A stretch of DNA of 64,000 bases from Fimbriimonadaceae bacterium (lineage in GTDB: Bacteria; Armatimonadota; Fimbriimonadia; Fimbriimonadales; Fimbriimonadaceae): positions 1 to 64,000 of the forward strand of contig JAIBBE010000014.1 in NCBI GenBank assembly GCA_019694835.1. The letters are read 5' to 3'. The translations under genes were made by a program, and so were the position numbers. The notes below the pieces were generated by a model. That model searched no databases. It had not been told where the DNA came from and saw only the letters and a program-made list of their open reading frames with translations. This document shows, piece by piece, positions 29,126 through 39,201 of the stretch; within the stretch, counting starts at the first letter, position 1, and each line of letters starts with the position of its first letter.

Positions 29126-30583
29126 ATGTTTCGTTTTGAAAGGTGTAGCGGAGCCATGTCTCGTCGTCAATTTCTCCAGGGAGGACTGGCCTTGGGCGGG
29201 AGTCTCGCCCTAGGTGGCTCCGCCGCCTTGGCTCAAATCATCCGAGACAAGGGTCCCTTCACCAGTTTGAAGCTGACGGCGAAGCCCATGTCGTTCTCCA
29301 TCTTGCCCGGTGCACCAACCAACACTTGGAGCTACGAGGGCTTCATTAAGGGAGGTCCGGCTCTGCCGAGGGCTGGCTACCTTGGTCCAATTCTGCGATT
29401 GCCGCAGGGCAGCTACTTGAGTGTCGATTTCCTCAACGCGCTTCCCGAAGATACGACCGTGCATTGGCACGGCCTCGACGTTCCCGCAATCATGGACGGT
29501 CACCCAATGATGGCTGTGCAACCGGGTGGACGCTACAACTACGCATACCGCATCCTCAATCGGGCGGGCACTTACTGGTTCCATCCTCATCCCCACATGC
29601 GCACGGGTTACCAGGTCTGTCAGGGCTTGGCGGGAGTATTGATCGTCACTGACCCAGAGGAACAGGCGCTTACGCTGCCCCGTGGTGATCGTGACCTGAT
29701 TTTCATACTGCAAGATCGGAACTTCGACAGCAATAACCAGATTGTCTACACTATTGGCCCAGCGACTGGGTACTTGGGCAATCGCATGGTGGTGAATGGT
29801 CAAGTCGATGCCATCCAGGAAGTCGTGACCGGTGTTTATCGCATTAGACTCCTCAATGGCAGTAATGCCCGTATGTACAAACTAGAGTGGTCAACAGGCG
29901 ACCAAATGGTCATCATCGGTTGCGACCATGGCCTTCTGCGTGCTCCGGAAACAAAGCCTTACGTCATGCTGGCCCCTGCCGAGCGGGTGGAGTTGTGGGT
30001 CGATTTCCGAAGTGCGTCAGTCGGGTCTACCATCAAGCTTCGCAATACAATGACGGTCGGTGGTACTGATCTCCTGGAGTTCCGTGTGACCGCCAGCGTT
30101 AACGATCCAATTCAACTGCCACAAACGCTCTCCCAATTTCCGACCTATCAGCTCTCACAGGCTGCAAATGTCGACAATCCGCGCGTTATCACGGTTTCAC
30201 GGGTGGGGACGGAGTGGCGCCTCAACGATCGCACGTTCGACATGAACTCGGTGGAACCGTATGAAGTCACACGTCGAGGACAACTCGAAGTATGGGAATT
30301 TCGCAATGATGTCGGATCGAATCTCATTCCCCATCCCATGCATCTTCACGGTTCACCATTCCAAGTTGTTGAGCGAACAATTTCGTCCTATCAATCGTCT
30401 TACAATCTCGTTCGAGAAGGCTTTATCGACTCAGGTTGGAAGGATACATTTATCCTCATGCCCGGCGAGCGTGTCAAAATCCTAACCAAGCCCCAGACGT
30501 ATACGGGTCGATTCATCTATCATTGCCATAATCTCGAACATGAGGACATGGGGATGATGCGCAACTACGACATCATCCCTTAA
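29126..30583 (+). CDS. Multicopper oxidase, Tat-exported
   Basis: A 485-residue copper oxidase. The N-terminus has a twin-Arg signal (SRRQFLQGGLALGG). All four copper motifs are present: HWHGLD, WFHPHPHMRTG, HPMHLHGSPF and YHCHNLEHEDMGMM, so type 1, 2 and 3 sites should be intact. Such enzymes oxidise metal ions, phenols or bilirubin-like substrates; the Met-rich end is seen in CueO/CotA-like types. ATG 29156 directly before the SRR motif is an alternative start. The gene for a CxxCH protein follows about 100 bases later. Confidence 0.9.
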   Translation: MFRFERCSGAMSRRQFLQGGLALGGSLALGGSAALAQIIRDKGPFTSLKLTAKPMSFSILPGAPTNTWSYEGFIKGGPALPRAGYLGPILRLPQGSYLSVDFLNALPEDTTVHWHGLDVPAIMDGHPMMAVQPGGRYNYAYRILNRAGTYWFHPHPHMRTGYQVCQGLAGVLIVTDPEEQALTLPRGDRDLIFILQDRNFDSNNQIVYTIGPATGYLGNRMVVNGQVDAIQEVVTGVYRIRLLNGSNARMYKLEWSTGDQMVIIGCDHGLLRAPETKPYVMLAPAERVELWVDFRSASVGSTIKLRNTMTVGGTDLLEFRVTASVNDPIQLPQTLSQFPTYQLSQAANVDNPRVITVSRVGTEWRLNDRTFDMNSVEPYEVTRRGQLEVWEFRNDVGSNLIPHPMHLHGSPFQVVERTISSYQSSYNLVREGFIDSGWKDTFILMPGERVKILTKPQTYTGRFIYHCHNLEHEDMGMMRNYDIIP

Positions 30584-30689
30584 ACGGAGAGCCAGTGGAT
30601 ACGCATTTGGACAAGGCCTCGGCGAGTTCGCGGCCACAGGTCAGCATGAAGGGCGATAGCCATCGCAGAAGCCCGGGTATCGTCAACCG

Positions 30690-32105
30690 ATGAAGCTGAT
30701 TCGGCTCCTTGCGACCGTACCTGCCTTGGCGATTTTGGGACTCGGATTGTGGACGGCGCCCAAAGCGGATTCGGGGCCTAAGAATGTCTTCAAGATTCAG
30801 GACATCTCGACCCAGTACGGCTATCTGGCACCGGAGAATGTGTTGCTCGGGCTCGTGGCAACCGGTGATTGGGCGGGCACGCGGCGCCATTCGTGGAACC
30901 TCTGGGCGGCCATGACCGCGCCATCGAAGTCAGTTTGGAATGGCCAAGTCCTGCCTATCTGGGCGACATGGTATTCGGCTACCGAGGTGTATGAAAAGGG
31001 ACCGAAACCACCCCAAGACCGCAGCCTAAACTTCTACTTGCACCGACCGACTCAGCTGATCCTCAAGAACCCGGAAGGGCACAGTCCGTCGGCCAGCCTT
31101 TTCGCGTTCGTGAAGTACAACCGGGCAGCGGCAGATTTCGTCTGGCAGAACAAATACCACCAGAGGAAGACGCTCGACGCACTTCAGGCGAAGTTCCAGG
31201 CCGAGAACCGACCGGTCGATGAGCGCACGATCAAGCCGTTTCCACGCGAGGCCATCGCCACCAAGCCCGTTTTTTGGCTGGTGAAGAACCCCAAGAGTCC
31301 GCAAACGCAACGAGGTCTCACGGTTCTTCCTTACTGGGATCCGTCCTACCCGCCGCCAGTCGACGGGGCCACTCCGGACCACCGCACGTGGTCGAGATGC
31401 GTCGCCATCGACCCAGGTCGCCGGTATCCCGCGGGCTCGGAGCAGGAGGTTGTGCTGAATGGCAAGAAGACCACCGCAAGAGTGGTGCACTTGGATCGCT
31501 TCTATTCTGTGCCCCTTCGCGATGCGGTAGAAGTCGCAGCGGTAAAGATGATGTCGCTCTCGCTTTCCAGCGCGGGAGGAGAGCAAGAGCGAATGATCAC
31601 GAATGCGAGCAATACCCCCGAAATAGGCGATTCGATTATCTTGCTCGCGATGCACGTGACGACGAAAGAGATCGACAACTGGACCTTCCAGACCTTCTGG
31701 TGGATTCCAAATGCCAACGATCCGAACTTCGGCAAAGACCGCCCCGCGACCGTGAAAGGTGTTTGGCGCAACTACGTGATGTGCAACGCCTGGAGCACCG
31801 AGTCACCTCGATTGCCGAATGGAGGACTGCACGTCTGCTTCAACCCCTACCTCGAGACCGACCTCGGTCCGACCAAACCGTACGTCATGGACGGAAAGAG
31901 CTACCCAGCTGATCCGATGGCGGGGACGCGAAGCAACTGCATGAACTGTCACAATCGCGCAGGGTACCCCGCTTTTTCGTCCGCCCCTGGCTCGGCGAAC
32001 ATGGGCCAAGTCGCTAACGACGGCTTCCGCGCTCCCAACGATCCGTACTTTTCGAAGATGACGAAGACTGACTTCCTCTGGTCGATCCCACTGCACGCGC
32101 AGTAA
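30690..32105 (+). CDS. Exported protein with one CxxCH motif
   Basis: A 471-residue protein with a signal peptide (LLATVPALAILGLGLW). Near residue 417 it has CMNCH, a single c-type haem-binding motif; most of the protein (WNLWAAMTAPSKSVW, FWWIPNANDPNF) is of no family I recognise. It may be a monohaem cytochrome acting with the multicopper oxidase encoded just upstream. Methionine for the sixth haem position cannot be assigned. TATCGT lies six bases before the ATG, so it may have its own promoter. Confidence 0.6.
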   Translation: MKLIRLLATVPALAILGLGLWTAPKADSGPKNVFKIQDISTQYGYLAPENVLLGLVATGDWAGTRRHSWNLWAAMTAPSKSVWNGQVLPIWATWYSATEVYEKGPKPPQDRSLNFYLHRPTQLILKNPEGHSPSASLFAFVKYNRAAADFVWQNKYHQRKTLDALQAKFQAENRPVDERTIKPFPREAIATKPVFWLVKNPKSPQTQRGLTVLPYWDPSYPPPVDGATPDHRTWSRCVAIDPGRRYPAGSEQEVVLNGKKTTARVVHLDRFYSVPLRDAVEVAAVKMMSLSLSSAGGEQERMITNASNTPEIGDSIILLAMHVTTKEIDNWTFQTFWWIPNANDPNFGKDRPATVKGVWRNYVMCNAWSTESPRLPNGGLHVCFNPYLETDLGPTKPYVMDGKSYPADPMAGTRSNCMNCHNRAGYPAFSSAPGSANMGQVANDGFRAPNDPYFSKMTKTDFLWSIPLHAQ

Positions 32106-32108
32106 GTC

Positions 32109-33365
32109 TCAGACCAGCGCGGCCAAAAGCTCCGCCGTCTCCGCTAGCGCATCTTGGAACGTGTCCGCCGCCCAACCCGCTTCGTCCAGCGTCATGATCA
32201 GAGGCGGCTCGAAGCGGATTACGCGGCGGTTGTTCAGCGTGTAAGCGGCGACCAGTCCTCGCTTGAGCATTTGCGCGATGGTCAGTTCGCCAACATCGTC
32301 CATCGTGAACTCGACTCCGATCATGAGACCTCGCCCGCGGACTTCCTTGATCAGTTCTGGGAAGCGCTCCCTCGACTTCTCAAGACCTTGCTTGAGCACT
32401 CCGCCTACTTCGAGCGAGCGGTTCACGAGATCTTCCTCTTCGACAACCTCCAGCGCGGCCAGTCCTGCGGCACAGGCGAGGGGATTGCCCCCGAAGGTAC
32501 TCGTGTGGGCGAGCGGATTTTCGCCGAACACCGCTTCCCAGACCCTTGGCGTGCCCATTGTCACGCCAATCGGAATCACGCCGCCGCTGAGGCACTTGGC
32601 GAGCGTCATGATGTCCGGCTCGATCCCTTCCCATTCGCACGCGAACATCTTGCCGGTGCGGGCGAGGCCGGTCTGGACCTCGTCAACGATCATGAGCGCC
32701 CCGGTCGCGGTGCATCGCTCACGAATCATGGTCAAGTAGCCGTCGGGGGCGATGTGGATGCCGCCCTCGCCTTGGATAACCTCGATGATCACCGCCGCCG
32801 TGGTGTCGTCGATCGCGTTTCGCATGGCTTCGGAGTCGCCGAAATCGACGAATTCGGGGCCTGGCATGAGCGGCTCGAACGGCTTGCGGTACTTCTCGCG
32901 CCCGGTCACGGACAGCGCCCCGATCGTCTTGCCGTGATAGCCGCCGTCAGTCGCGACGATCTTGCTGCGCTTGGTGGTGGCTTTCGCGAACTTGAGGGCC
33001 GCCTCGACCGCCTCCGTGCCGCTGTTGGAGAAGAAGGTGAACTCAAGGCCCATAGGGCTGATCGCGGCGAGTTTGGTGGCGAGTTTGGCTTGGCCGGCGC
33101 TGAAAAAGGCCTTCCCGCTCATCGGCATGATGTCCAGTTGGCGCTTGACCGCTTCGATCACCTTCGGATGCCGGTGACCCAAGCTGTACACCCCATACCC
33201 GCCGAGGCAATCGAGAAAACGGCGACCTTCATGGTCAAACAGATAGCACCCTTCGGCCCGTGCCTCGACTGGGAATCCGGCGAAGTTCATCAGCCGGGCA
33301 AGGTAGGGATTGACGTGGTTGGTGTATTGATCGAGGACTTCGTCGTGAATCTGATCGGCATCCAT
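32109..33365 (-). CDS. Class III aminotransferase (putrescine/acetylornithine type)
   Basis: A 418-residue PLP enzyme of fold type I. It shows FFSNSGTEAVEAALKFAK, VIIEVIQGEGGIHIAPDGYL, MIVDEVQTGLARTG and the PLP Lys in TLAKCLSGGVIPIG (about residue 256). Sequence style is nearest to putrescine or acetylornithine/ornithine aminotransferases; the donor is uncertain. TATACT lies seven bases before the ATG. It converges with the CxxCH gene, leaving three bases between stops. Confidence 0.85.
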   Translation of the reverse strand: MDADQIHDEVLDQYTNHVNPYLARLMNFAGFPVEARAEGCYLFDHEGRRFLDCLGGYGVYSLGHRHPKVIEAVKRQLDIMPMSGKAFFSAGQAKLATKLAAISPMGLEFTFFSNSGTEAVEAALKFAKATTKRSKIVATDGGYHGKTIGALSVTGREKYRKPFEPLMPGPEFVDFGDSEAMRNAIDDTTAAVIIEVIQGEGGIHIAPDGYLTMIRERCTATGALMIVDEVQTGLARTGKMFACEWEGIEPDIMTLAKCLSGGVIPIGVTMGTPRVWEAVFGENPLAHTSTFGGNPLACAAGLAALEVVEEEDLVNRSLEVGGVLKQGLEKSRERFPELIKEVRGRGLMIGVEFTMDDVGELTIAQMLKRGLVAAYTLNNRRVIRFEPPLIMTLDEAGWAADTFQDALAETAELLAALV

Positions 33366-33443
33366 AACGATCAGTATAACGACCTGCCTCGGCCCTCTGT
33401 TGCGGGGTCCCGGAGCACAGTTGCACCAGAACCCCGCGTCACT

Positions 33444-35429
33444 TCACGGAACGTTGGTGCCGTAGACGCTGCTGAAGATCGCGAAGTCAGCAATGTCGAT
33501 GGCACCGTCTGTGTTGAGGTCGTATAGGCTCTCCCAGCCTGACCCACCTTGAACGCTGCCATAGGCCGCCGAGAACATGGCGAAGTCGGCAATGTCGATA
33601 GAGCAGTCGCCGTTGAAGTCGGCAAGGCAGTTCAGGGTGGAGCGCACGATCACATCGGTCCCTCCCGTAAGGGTACAGAGAACGGCGAGATCGAGGTTGC
33701 CTCCTATCGTCGGGCGACCCTTGATGTTGGCTAGCGTTGTTGCGGTGCATTCCAGGTTTATGAAGCCTGCCGTATCAAGAAGGACTCGCGAATTCAGCGG
33801 GGCGTAAAGACCTCCAACGAAGGTGACCTTTCGAGCAGCTGATTGCCAGGTGTGAATCATGTATCCATCGTTACTGATGTCTAATCCAATGGGCTCGAAG
33901 CCAGCGAGACTGACACCATCGATAATATCGCCTTCCTGAATCGCGATGGTCCCATTGATAACGATGAATCTGTCTTGACCTACCGAGCCGTTGCTCGCGG
34001 CGCAGAACGCTGTATCACCTAAGGTGTTGATAGCTGGGCTCCAGAACGAAGTCCAAGTACTCGCTCCAATTCCGGTACTCCCTCCCTGAGTCGCCAGTGC
34101 AACCTCGCCACCCGGGACCGCGTCGTCGCTGATCATCGCGCGCTGGCCCCCGAGGAGGACGGAATGAAAGAGACCGCGATGGGCGCTGTCAGAAAGGTCG
34201 TATTCCTGTACCAAAGAAACAATCCCAACCGGCGCCACGAATCGACCCATGAAGTACGGCGTTGGCAAGTTCGTGCCCGAGTTGATCAGGGCTACACCTT
34301 GGTTGAATCCGAAACTTGCCAAGAACGCTACTGTACTGGGCAGGTGGCTCGGCAGCAAAGGCTGCTCAAATCCCGTGATCGTATCGAGAGGCGGGGGTGA
34401 ACCTGTTCCGCCAGCTCCCAGACACCAGTTATTCCAGTCCGTGGTCACGAAGTCACTTAGCCCGGCGACCCGCGTCGTCGCGACCCGACCCAGTCCGTTG
34501 ATCGCAGCCTTGGTGTCGTAAGGCCCTGGGCCGCACACTGGCTGCCACGAGTTGCCGTTTCGCCACGTAGCCCAGGTGTTCGAGCCCGTTACTCGCATGA
34601 CAAAGTTGAACTTTCCGTCGTGGCTCGAAACAGGTGGATGAAGGGCCGTAATGGTCTGACCAATGCCGGGAGCGGAATCGCCAACGGTGGCAACACGCCA
34701 GACACTAGGCGGCAGCATCAGGCCACACATGACTCGGAGCTTACTGTTAACTTGCCAATTCCCATCCTTGTACAGTGTTGAACCGTCGAGGAGCGCCGTC
34801 TGACCGCCGACTTGGCCGGTTGAGGCTGAGTATAGAAACAGATCATGATACGGGGCGTTCCCGTAACAGCCATTGTCCTTTACCTTGATGGTGCAAATGT
34901 AAACTGCTCCACCGGGTGTAATGGTTTGCGATGACCCTAGACCCATATCGATAGGAATACCGATTCCGTAAGGCCGCACCACCCCATTCGCCACCCCACT
35001 GCCCCCACGATATGAACAGGGGGTCAGTGCACCTCCAAGAAACCACGGTGCCCTATTTGTGATATTGGGATTGGCACTGACGATCGCCGTGTTGCCCGGG
35101 GCGAAGACCGTGATCTTGTCGGTCCCGGCAAGAGGGGCGGCACCTACTGTTTGGCTTGTTGCCTGGGCATAGGCGACAAGTAGGTTGCCTTGATTGAAGC
35201 TCACGGGCGTCGAACCCGTGTTCTCGGCGATGATATCGTATTCACGGACCCAGGTTGCCGACGTAACAATATCGGATACCAAGGGGGCGTTGGTGCCCCC
35301 TTTGTCCGAAAAGTAGAAAATAATTTGCGCGGATGCAACGGATGAAAGCAAGGCTTGTGCGACAATCACGGTCGACAGCCGACCCAGTGGTCGACGACCC
35401 AATGGCAATGTGAATGAGCGAATTCTCAT
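33444..35429 (-). CDS. Secreted protein with dockerin-like C-terminus
   Basis: A 661-residue exported protein with signal peptide to about residue 35. The body is beta-rich, with PYGIGIPIDMGLGSS and several blocks on dates, notices or values typical of secreted repeat proteins, and no family recognised. The last 60 residues carry two Ca-binding loops (ADFNGDCSIDIADF, YDLNTDGAIDIADF) as in type I dockerins. TATCAT lies seven bases before the ATG. Similar tails end the proteins encoded at 18564 and 51441. Confidence 0.65.
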   Translation of the reverse strand: MRIRSFTLPLGRRPLGRLSTVIVAQALLSSVASAQIIFYFSDKGGTNAPLVSDIVTSATWVREYDIIAENTGSTPVSFNQGNLLVAYAQATSQTVGAAPLAGTDKITVFAPGNTAIVSANPNITNRAPWFLGGALTPCSYRGGSGVANGVVRPYGIGIPIDMGLGSSQTITPGGAVYICTIKVKDNGCYGNAPYHDLFLYSASTGQVGGQTALLDGSTLYKDGNWQVNSKLRVMCGLMLPPSVWRVATVGDSAPGIGQTITALHPPVSSHDGKFNFVMRVTGSNTWATWRNGNSWQPVCGPGPYDTKAAINGLGRVATTRVAGLSDFVTTDWNNWCLGAGGTGSPPPLDTITGFEQPLLPSHLPSTVAFLASFGFNQGVALINSGTNLPTPYFMGRFVAPVGIVSLVQEYDLSDSAHRGLFHSVLLGGQRAMISDDAVPGGEVALATQGGSTGIGASTWTSFWSPAINTLGDTAFCAASNGSVGQDRFIVINGTIAIQEGDIIDGVSLAGFEPIGLDISNDGYMIHTWQSAARKVTFVGGLYAPLNSRVLLDTAGFINLECTATTLANIKGRPTIGGNLDLAVLCTLTGGTDVIVRSTLNCLADFNGDCSIDIADFAMFSAAYGSVQGGSGWESLYDLNTDGAIDIADFAIFSSVYGTNVP

Positions 35430-35488
35430 GCCCTCAATGATACGAGGCCAACCGTGACGAAACCGTGACGAGAATTCTGGCCGTCAAA

Positions 35489-36478
35489 TCACGTCTGCTG
35501 AATCGGCCCCACCAGCGTGGCCATGATGTCATTAAGGGTCAGGACTCCGATCACACTCGCACCCCGCCTCACCAGAAGCAGCCGCGACTCCGAGGGACGC
35601 AGAAGGTCCATGGCCCGCAACAGACTGTCTTCGGCATCGGCGAAGATGGCAGGGCGGGTGGCTTGGACCAAATCGCGACTCAGGAACCATTCTTGAACCC
35701 GAACCACCCCCCGAACCCGACTGACCTTTGCATCGCCCACCGGGTAGTTCGACCGCCCGTGCTCCCGAAAGAACTTTTCGGTCCGTTGCGGCGGCCAATC
35801 GGGGTCGAGCCAGAGCACTTTCTCGGCGGGCACCATCGCGGTACGAACGCAAACGTCGCTCAAAGTTAGAGCCCGCCGCATGATCGCTTGCTCGGATCGG
35901 TCGAGGCTGCCGGCCCGAGCCCCTTCGAGCAAGAGCGCGTCGATATCGCGCTCGGTGACGCGGAACTTCTCGTCGGGGGCGATGCGGAAGGCTTGGGCCA
36001 GGATCTTCGTCGTCTTGCGAACCAAGAGCGTGATCGGCCAGGTCGCCTTGATCCAAAACCGCATGATCGGTGCGGTGCGCAGGGCGATCTCGTTGGCGCG
36101 AACGAAGCCCGCGTGTTTGGGCAAAACGTTCGTGAAAATGAGCGCCAGGATCGTTGTTCCCCCCACTGCGAGCGTCCAACTGACTTCAGCGGCATAGCGG
36201 AGATCGGAAAACCACTGCTGGACCGCCGACCGGAGCGGGGCTTCGAGGTTCGCCCCGATCATCGCACCGATGACGAAGTTCGCTGCCGTCGCGACAAGCT
36301 GGATCGCCGAAAGGTAATCGGCGGGTGATCGCTGGAACGCGTTGACCATCGTGCCGCGACGATCGCTGGCCGCGCTGGCTTGCACCATCCGCTCCTTGCG
36401 GGCGGAGAAGGTCGCCATCTCCATCGCGGTGAGCATGGCGAGGAGCCAAAACAGAAGCAATAGGACGACGAATGCCAC
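35489..36478 (-). CDS. CNNM/CBS-domain membrane protein
   Basis: A 329-residue protein of the HlyC/CorC (CNNM) family. The N-terminal DUF21 domain has about three or four helices (FVVLLLLFWLLAMLTAMEMA start, TILALIFTNVLPKHAG), followed by two CBS motifs (ALTLSDVCVRTAMVPAEKVL; VIGVLTLNDIMATL). The C-terminal CorC domain of longer members is missing. Members are linked to Mg/Co export or membrane ion homeostasis. The start is GTG 36478. Confidence 0.8.
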   Translation of the reverse strand: MAFVVLLLLFWLLAMLTAMEMATFSARKERMVQASAASDRRGTMVNAFQRSPADYLSAIQLVATAANFVIGAMIGANLEAPLRSAVQQWFSDLRYAAEVSWTLAVGGTTILALIFTNVLPKHAGFVRANEIALRTAPIMRFWIKATWPITLLVRKTTKILAQAFRIAPDEKFRVTERDIDALLLEGARAGSLDRSEQAIMRRALTLSDVCVRTAMVPAEKVLWLDPDWPPQRTEKFFREHGRSNYPVGDAKVSRVRGVVRVQEWFLSRDLVQATRPAIFADAEDSLLRAMDLLRPSESRLLLVRRGASVIGVLTLNDIMATLVGPIQQT

Positions 36479-36495
36479 CCCGCCAGTTTCCCCGA

Positions 36496-36963
36496 TCAGA
36501 ACGCGAGTTGGGTGTAGCCTTTCTGGGTCAGCTCAACGATGCGCAGCAGCGCGCCGCCATTGACCTTAATGCCGGGCAGCAGTTCGGAGTTCTTGATGTT
36601 CTGAAACTCCATCGACTTGACACAAATCTCCGTCTGAACGCCAGCCGCCTGTAACTCCGCGATTCTCTTCGTGTACGGGTTCCCCACTCTTGTGCCGGTG
36701 AGGCGATTGAACGCTTGGTCATTGCACGCCAAGGCAGCCGCAGCGGAGTGGAAAACGGCGATCACTTTGCGCGGGACGTTCTTCGACGCCAGCACGCCCG
36801 TCATCGTGGCGCAGAGGAACAAGCTCTCCTGCCGACCGGGGAGCGGGCCTCGGTCCATGATGTTGAAGACCACGTTGGCCTCGGCGAGGTCGACGGGAAT
36901 GTCGATCTTAATCTGGCTCTGGGGCGACGAAAGAGCGGCGGCAAGGATGAATGCGGCAACCAT
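36496..36963 (-). CDS. DsrE-like exported protein
   Basis: A 155-residue protein with a signal peptide (MVAAFILAAALSS) and a DsrE/DsrF-like alpha/beta fold: strand KVIAVFHSAAAALACND, helix KRIAELQAAGVQTEICVKSM, and a C-terminal GALLRIVELTQKGYTQLAF. Periplasmic members of this superfamily are common and of unknown role; cytoplasmic relatives relay sulfur. TAGATT lies seven bases before the ATG. It lies 17 bases from the CNNM gene on the same strand. Confidence 0.7.
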   Translation of the reverse strand: MVAAFILAAALSSPQSQIKIDIPVDLAEANVVFNIMDRGPLPGRQESLFLCATMTGVLASKNVPRKVIAVFHSAAAALACNDQAFNRLTGTRVGNPYTKRIAELQAAGVQTEICVKSMEFQNIKNSELLPGIKVNGGALLRIVELTQKGYTQLAF

Positions 36964-37043
36964 GCCCCTAAATCTACCGCAGGACGAATCAGGTCACGCC
37001 CGATCGCTTGACCTTTACGTGATCGGCCACAATCTCACAACCT

Positions 37044-37895
37044 ATGCATAGGCTCAAGAGGAGCGGGACGCCATGCTTTACGCCAGATTCGACAAAGCTG
37101 ATCACTTCGAGCAGTAACGGCGTGCTCCGTTTCGATGTGGTGACGGGGGCTTTCGAGCACCAATTTGAGGCAGTTTCACATTTGAGCAAGGCTTCGATTT
37201 CCCCCGACGGAAGCAGAATTGCTGTCAAATCTACTTCGGGTCGGATCCTGGTTTTCGACCTCGAAGGAACGTGCCTGCTGGACTGTAAGAACCAACGTGA
37301 AGGTGAAGGCTGCAACCTTGTCTGGACCGAGGACGGTCAGTTCCTGATTGACGGCTCTTGGAAGGGCGCAATTCGGCAGCGCAACGCAGAGACTGGTGAG
37401 ATCGTCATGGAGATTGCATCGCACCACGTTGGTTACCTGGAACTGTTGCCTCAAGGTCGCTTGGCGACGATTCAGACTATCGTTGGCGATCACGCGCGGA
37501 GCTTCCTGGCGGTTCGTAATGCCAGCGACCTAACGCCGAGCTACCAGGTGTTCTTCGACGGATACCGCCACACCGAAGGTATCTCACCCCTGGGTCGGTT
37601 CGTTTGGTCGGTGCGTCCCGGGGAAGTGTTTGAGCTGGCGGATTCCGAACTTCACCTGATTGCGACATGGGCTTCAGACGGAGCCGGTAGCGGCTACGCC
37701 GTTGCCTTTCATCCGGACTTTCGTGAAATGACGTGTGTCATTCGAAGATGGCAAATTACTCGACTCCGCATCCCGAGTTTGGAAGAGATCCAGTCGTATG
37801 AAGTCGAATACCCCTGCGAGGCGGCATATTCTCCCGACGGCCAGTGGCTGGCCCTCGGCGGCTGGAAGTCCGGAAAGTTGGTCCGGCTTGATTGA
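37044..37895 (+). CDS. WD40-like propeller protein
   Basis: A 283-residue protein of repeated propeller blades (PCFTPDSTKLITSSS, ASISPDGSRIAVKS, AAYSPDGQWLALGGW). No signal peptide is visible, so it may be cytoplasmic. TTGACC at 37008 is a possible -35 box, but the -10 is unclear. The following protease gene begins 73 bases after its stop. Function unknown. Confidence 0.6.
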   Translation: MHRLKRSGTPCFTPDSTKLITSSSNGVLRFDVVTGAFEHQFEAVSHLSKASISPDGSRIAVKSTSGRILVFDLEGTCLLDCKNQREGEGCNLVWTEDGQFLIDGSWKGAIRQRNAETGEIVMEIASHHVGYLELLPQGRLATIQTIVGDHARSFLAVRNASDLTPSYQVFFDGYRHTEGISPLGRFVWSVRPGEVFELADSELHLIATWASDGAGSGYAVAFHPDFREMTCVIRRWQITRLRIPSLEEIQSYEVEYPCEAAYSPDGQWLALGGWKSGKLVRLD

Positions 37896-37968
37896 AGGGG
37901 TGAAGAGCGCGCACGACCCGGTCCCGGGACGGAGAAACCTGATCAGACCGAACGTGCGTACTACGGGC

Positions 37969-39072
37969 ATGATGACGGCTGTGCTTTCGCTCCTTCTCTT
38001 CCCTATCGAGATTCAGGCTGAACGAGTTGGGCCTTACTTGGTGGCCCCCGCCGTGATCAACGGTTCGCCCGTCCGACTGCTCCTTGACTCCGGCGCGGGG
38101 ATGAACGTCCTGACGAACGCATCGGCCAAGCGCTTGGGCATCGAAGGCGGGACGCCGGTTCAGGCTTCGGGAGTGGGGGATGCGACGGTCACGGCGCGGA
38201 TTGTTTCGCTCACGAGCCTCGCCTTCGGCAACGAGACCGGCAAGCCGAGTTCTGCCGTGGTGGTCGATCTTCCTGCGATTCTGGAATCCGACGGCTTGAT
38301 TGGGCATGGCGTGCTCAGTTCGGCCATCACCACCATTGACTATGAGAAGGCCACCCTTCGATTCGAGCCGATCGCAGGATGGAAGGCACCAGCAGGCTTC
38401 ACCGCGATTCCTCTCCGCGTGCGCAGCAACATTCCGGAGGTACCGATGAAGATCGATGGCGTGGAGACCTGGTGCAAGGTCGACAGCGGGGCAAGCGACG
38501 CCTTAACCCTATTTAGCACGTTCGTCGAAAGTCGCGGACTTCGGACGAAACTCAAGACCAAGCCCTCGCTCGGCGGCATGGGCGTAGGCGGCATCTCGAC
38601 CGGAGAAACTGCGGAAATGAGCGGCATCGAACTGGCGGGCCACAAGCTGCCCAGCTTCACCGTCACCCTCTCAAGACAGCAGAAGGGAGCGTTTGCCGAC
38701 AAGGACGCCTCGGGCAATTTGGGAGCCGACATCCTGCGCCGCTTTACGGTCATCCTCGATTACAAGGGCGAGAAGGCCTACTTTAGAAAGAACGCCCACT
38801 TCGAGCAGCCCTTTGCCACCAACCGTTCCGGCGCCGCCGTCTTGTTCGATGGCAAAGAGCACCGCGTACGCATGGTCTCCAAAGACTCGGCCGCTTTTGA
38901 TGCCGGTGTCAAGATCGGCGACCGCATCCTCGCGGTGGATGGCAAGCCGGTCGAGCAGATGAAGGCCATGGATGTCTGGGCCGCGCTTCGGCAGCCGGCC
39001 GGGACGAAAGTGCGGTTGACCGTCCAGTCTGGGACAGATGACAGGCGCGACGTTGAGCTTGTTCTGCGATAG
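37969..39072 (+). CDS. Retropepsin-like aspartic protease with PDZ domain
   Basis: A 367-residue exported protein (signal peptide about 1-20, MMTAVLSLLLFPIEIQA). Two clan AA aspartic protease half-domains each carry the catalytic motif: LLLDSGAGMNVL and CKVDSGASDALTLF. A C-terminal PDZ domain follows (VRMVSKDSAAFDAGVKIGDR). The two DSG motifs in one chain would form a single-chain active site. The frame is open from 37735, but the upstream part overlaps the WD40-like gene and lacks the signal. ATGs at 37969 and 37972 both fit. Confidence 0.8.
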   Translation: MMTAVLSLLLFPIEIQAERVGPYLVAPAVINGSPVRLLLDSGAGMNVLTNASAKRLGIEGGTPVQASGVGDATVTARIVSLTSLAFGNETGKPSSAVVVDLPAILESDGLIGHGVLSSAITTIDYEKATLRFEPIAGWKAPAGFTAIPLRVRSNIPEVPMKIDGVETWCKVDSGASDALTLFSTFVESRGLRTKLKTKPSLGGMGVGGISTGETAEMSGIELAGHKLPSFTVTLSRQQKGAFADKDASGNLGADILRRFTVILDYKGEKAYFRKNAHFEQPFATNRSGAAVLFDGKEHRVRMVSKDSAAFDAGVKIGDRILAVDGKPVEQMKAMDVWAALRQPAGTKVRLTVQSGTDDRRDVELVLR

Positions 39073-39201
39073 TCGGTTGTACTCGATCCAATCACTGATC
39101 GCACTTCTTCCTTAACCCGTCTTGTTGACGAGTCATGCAAAAGGCTCAGTCGCTCAAGTTGAAGACATTGCTGGTCCTTGTTGCATGTGAGATGGCTTAG
39201 T

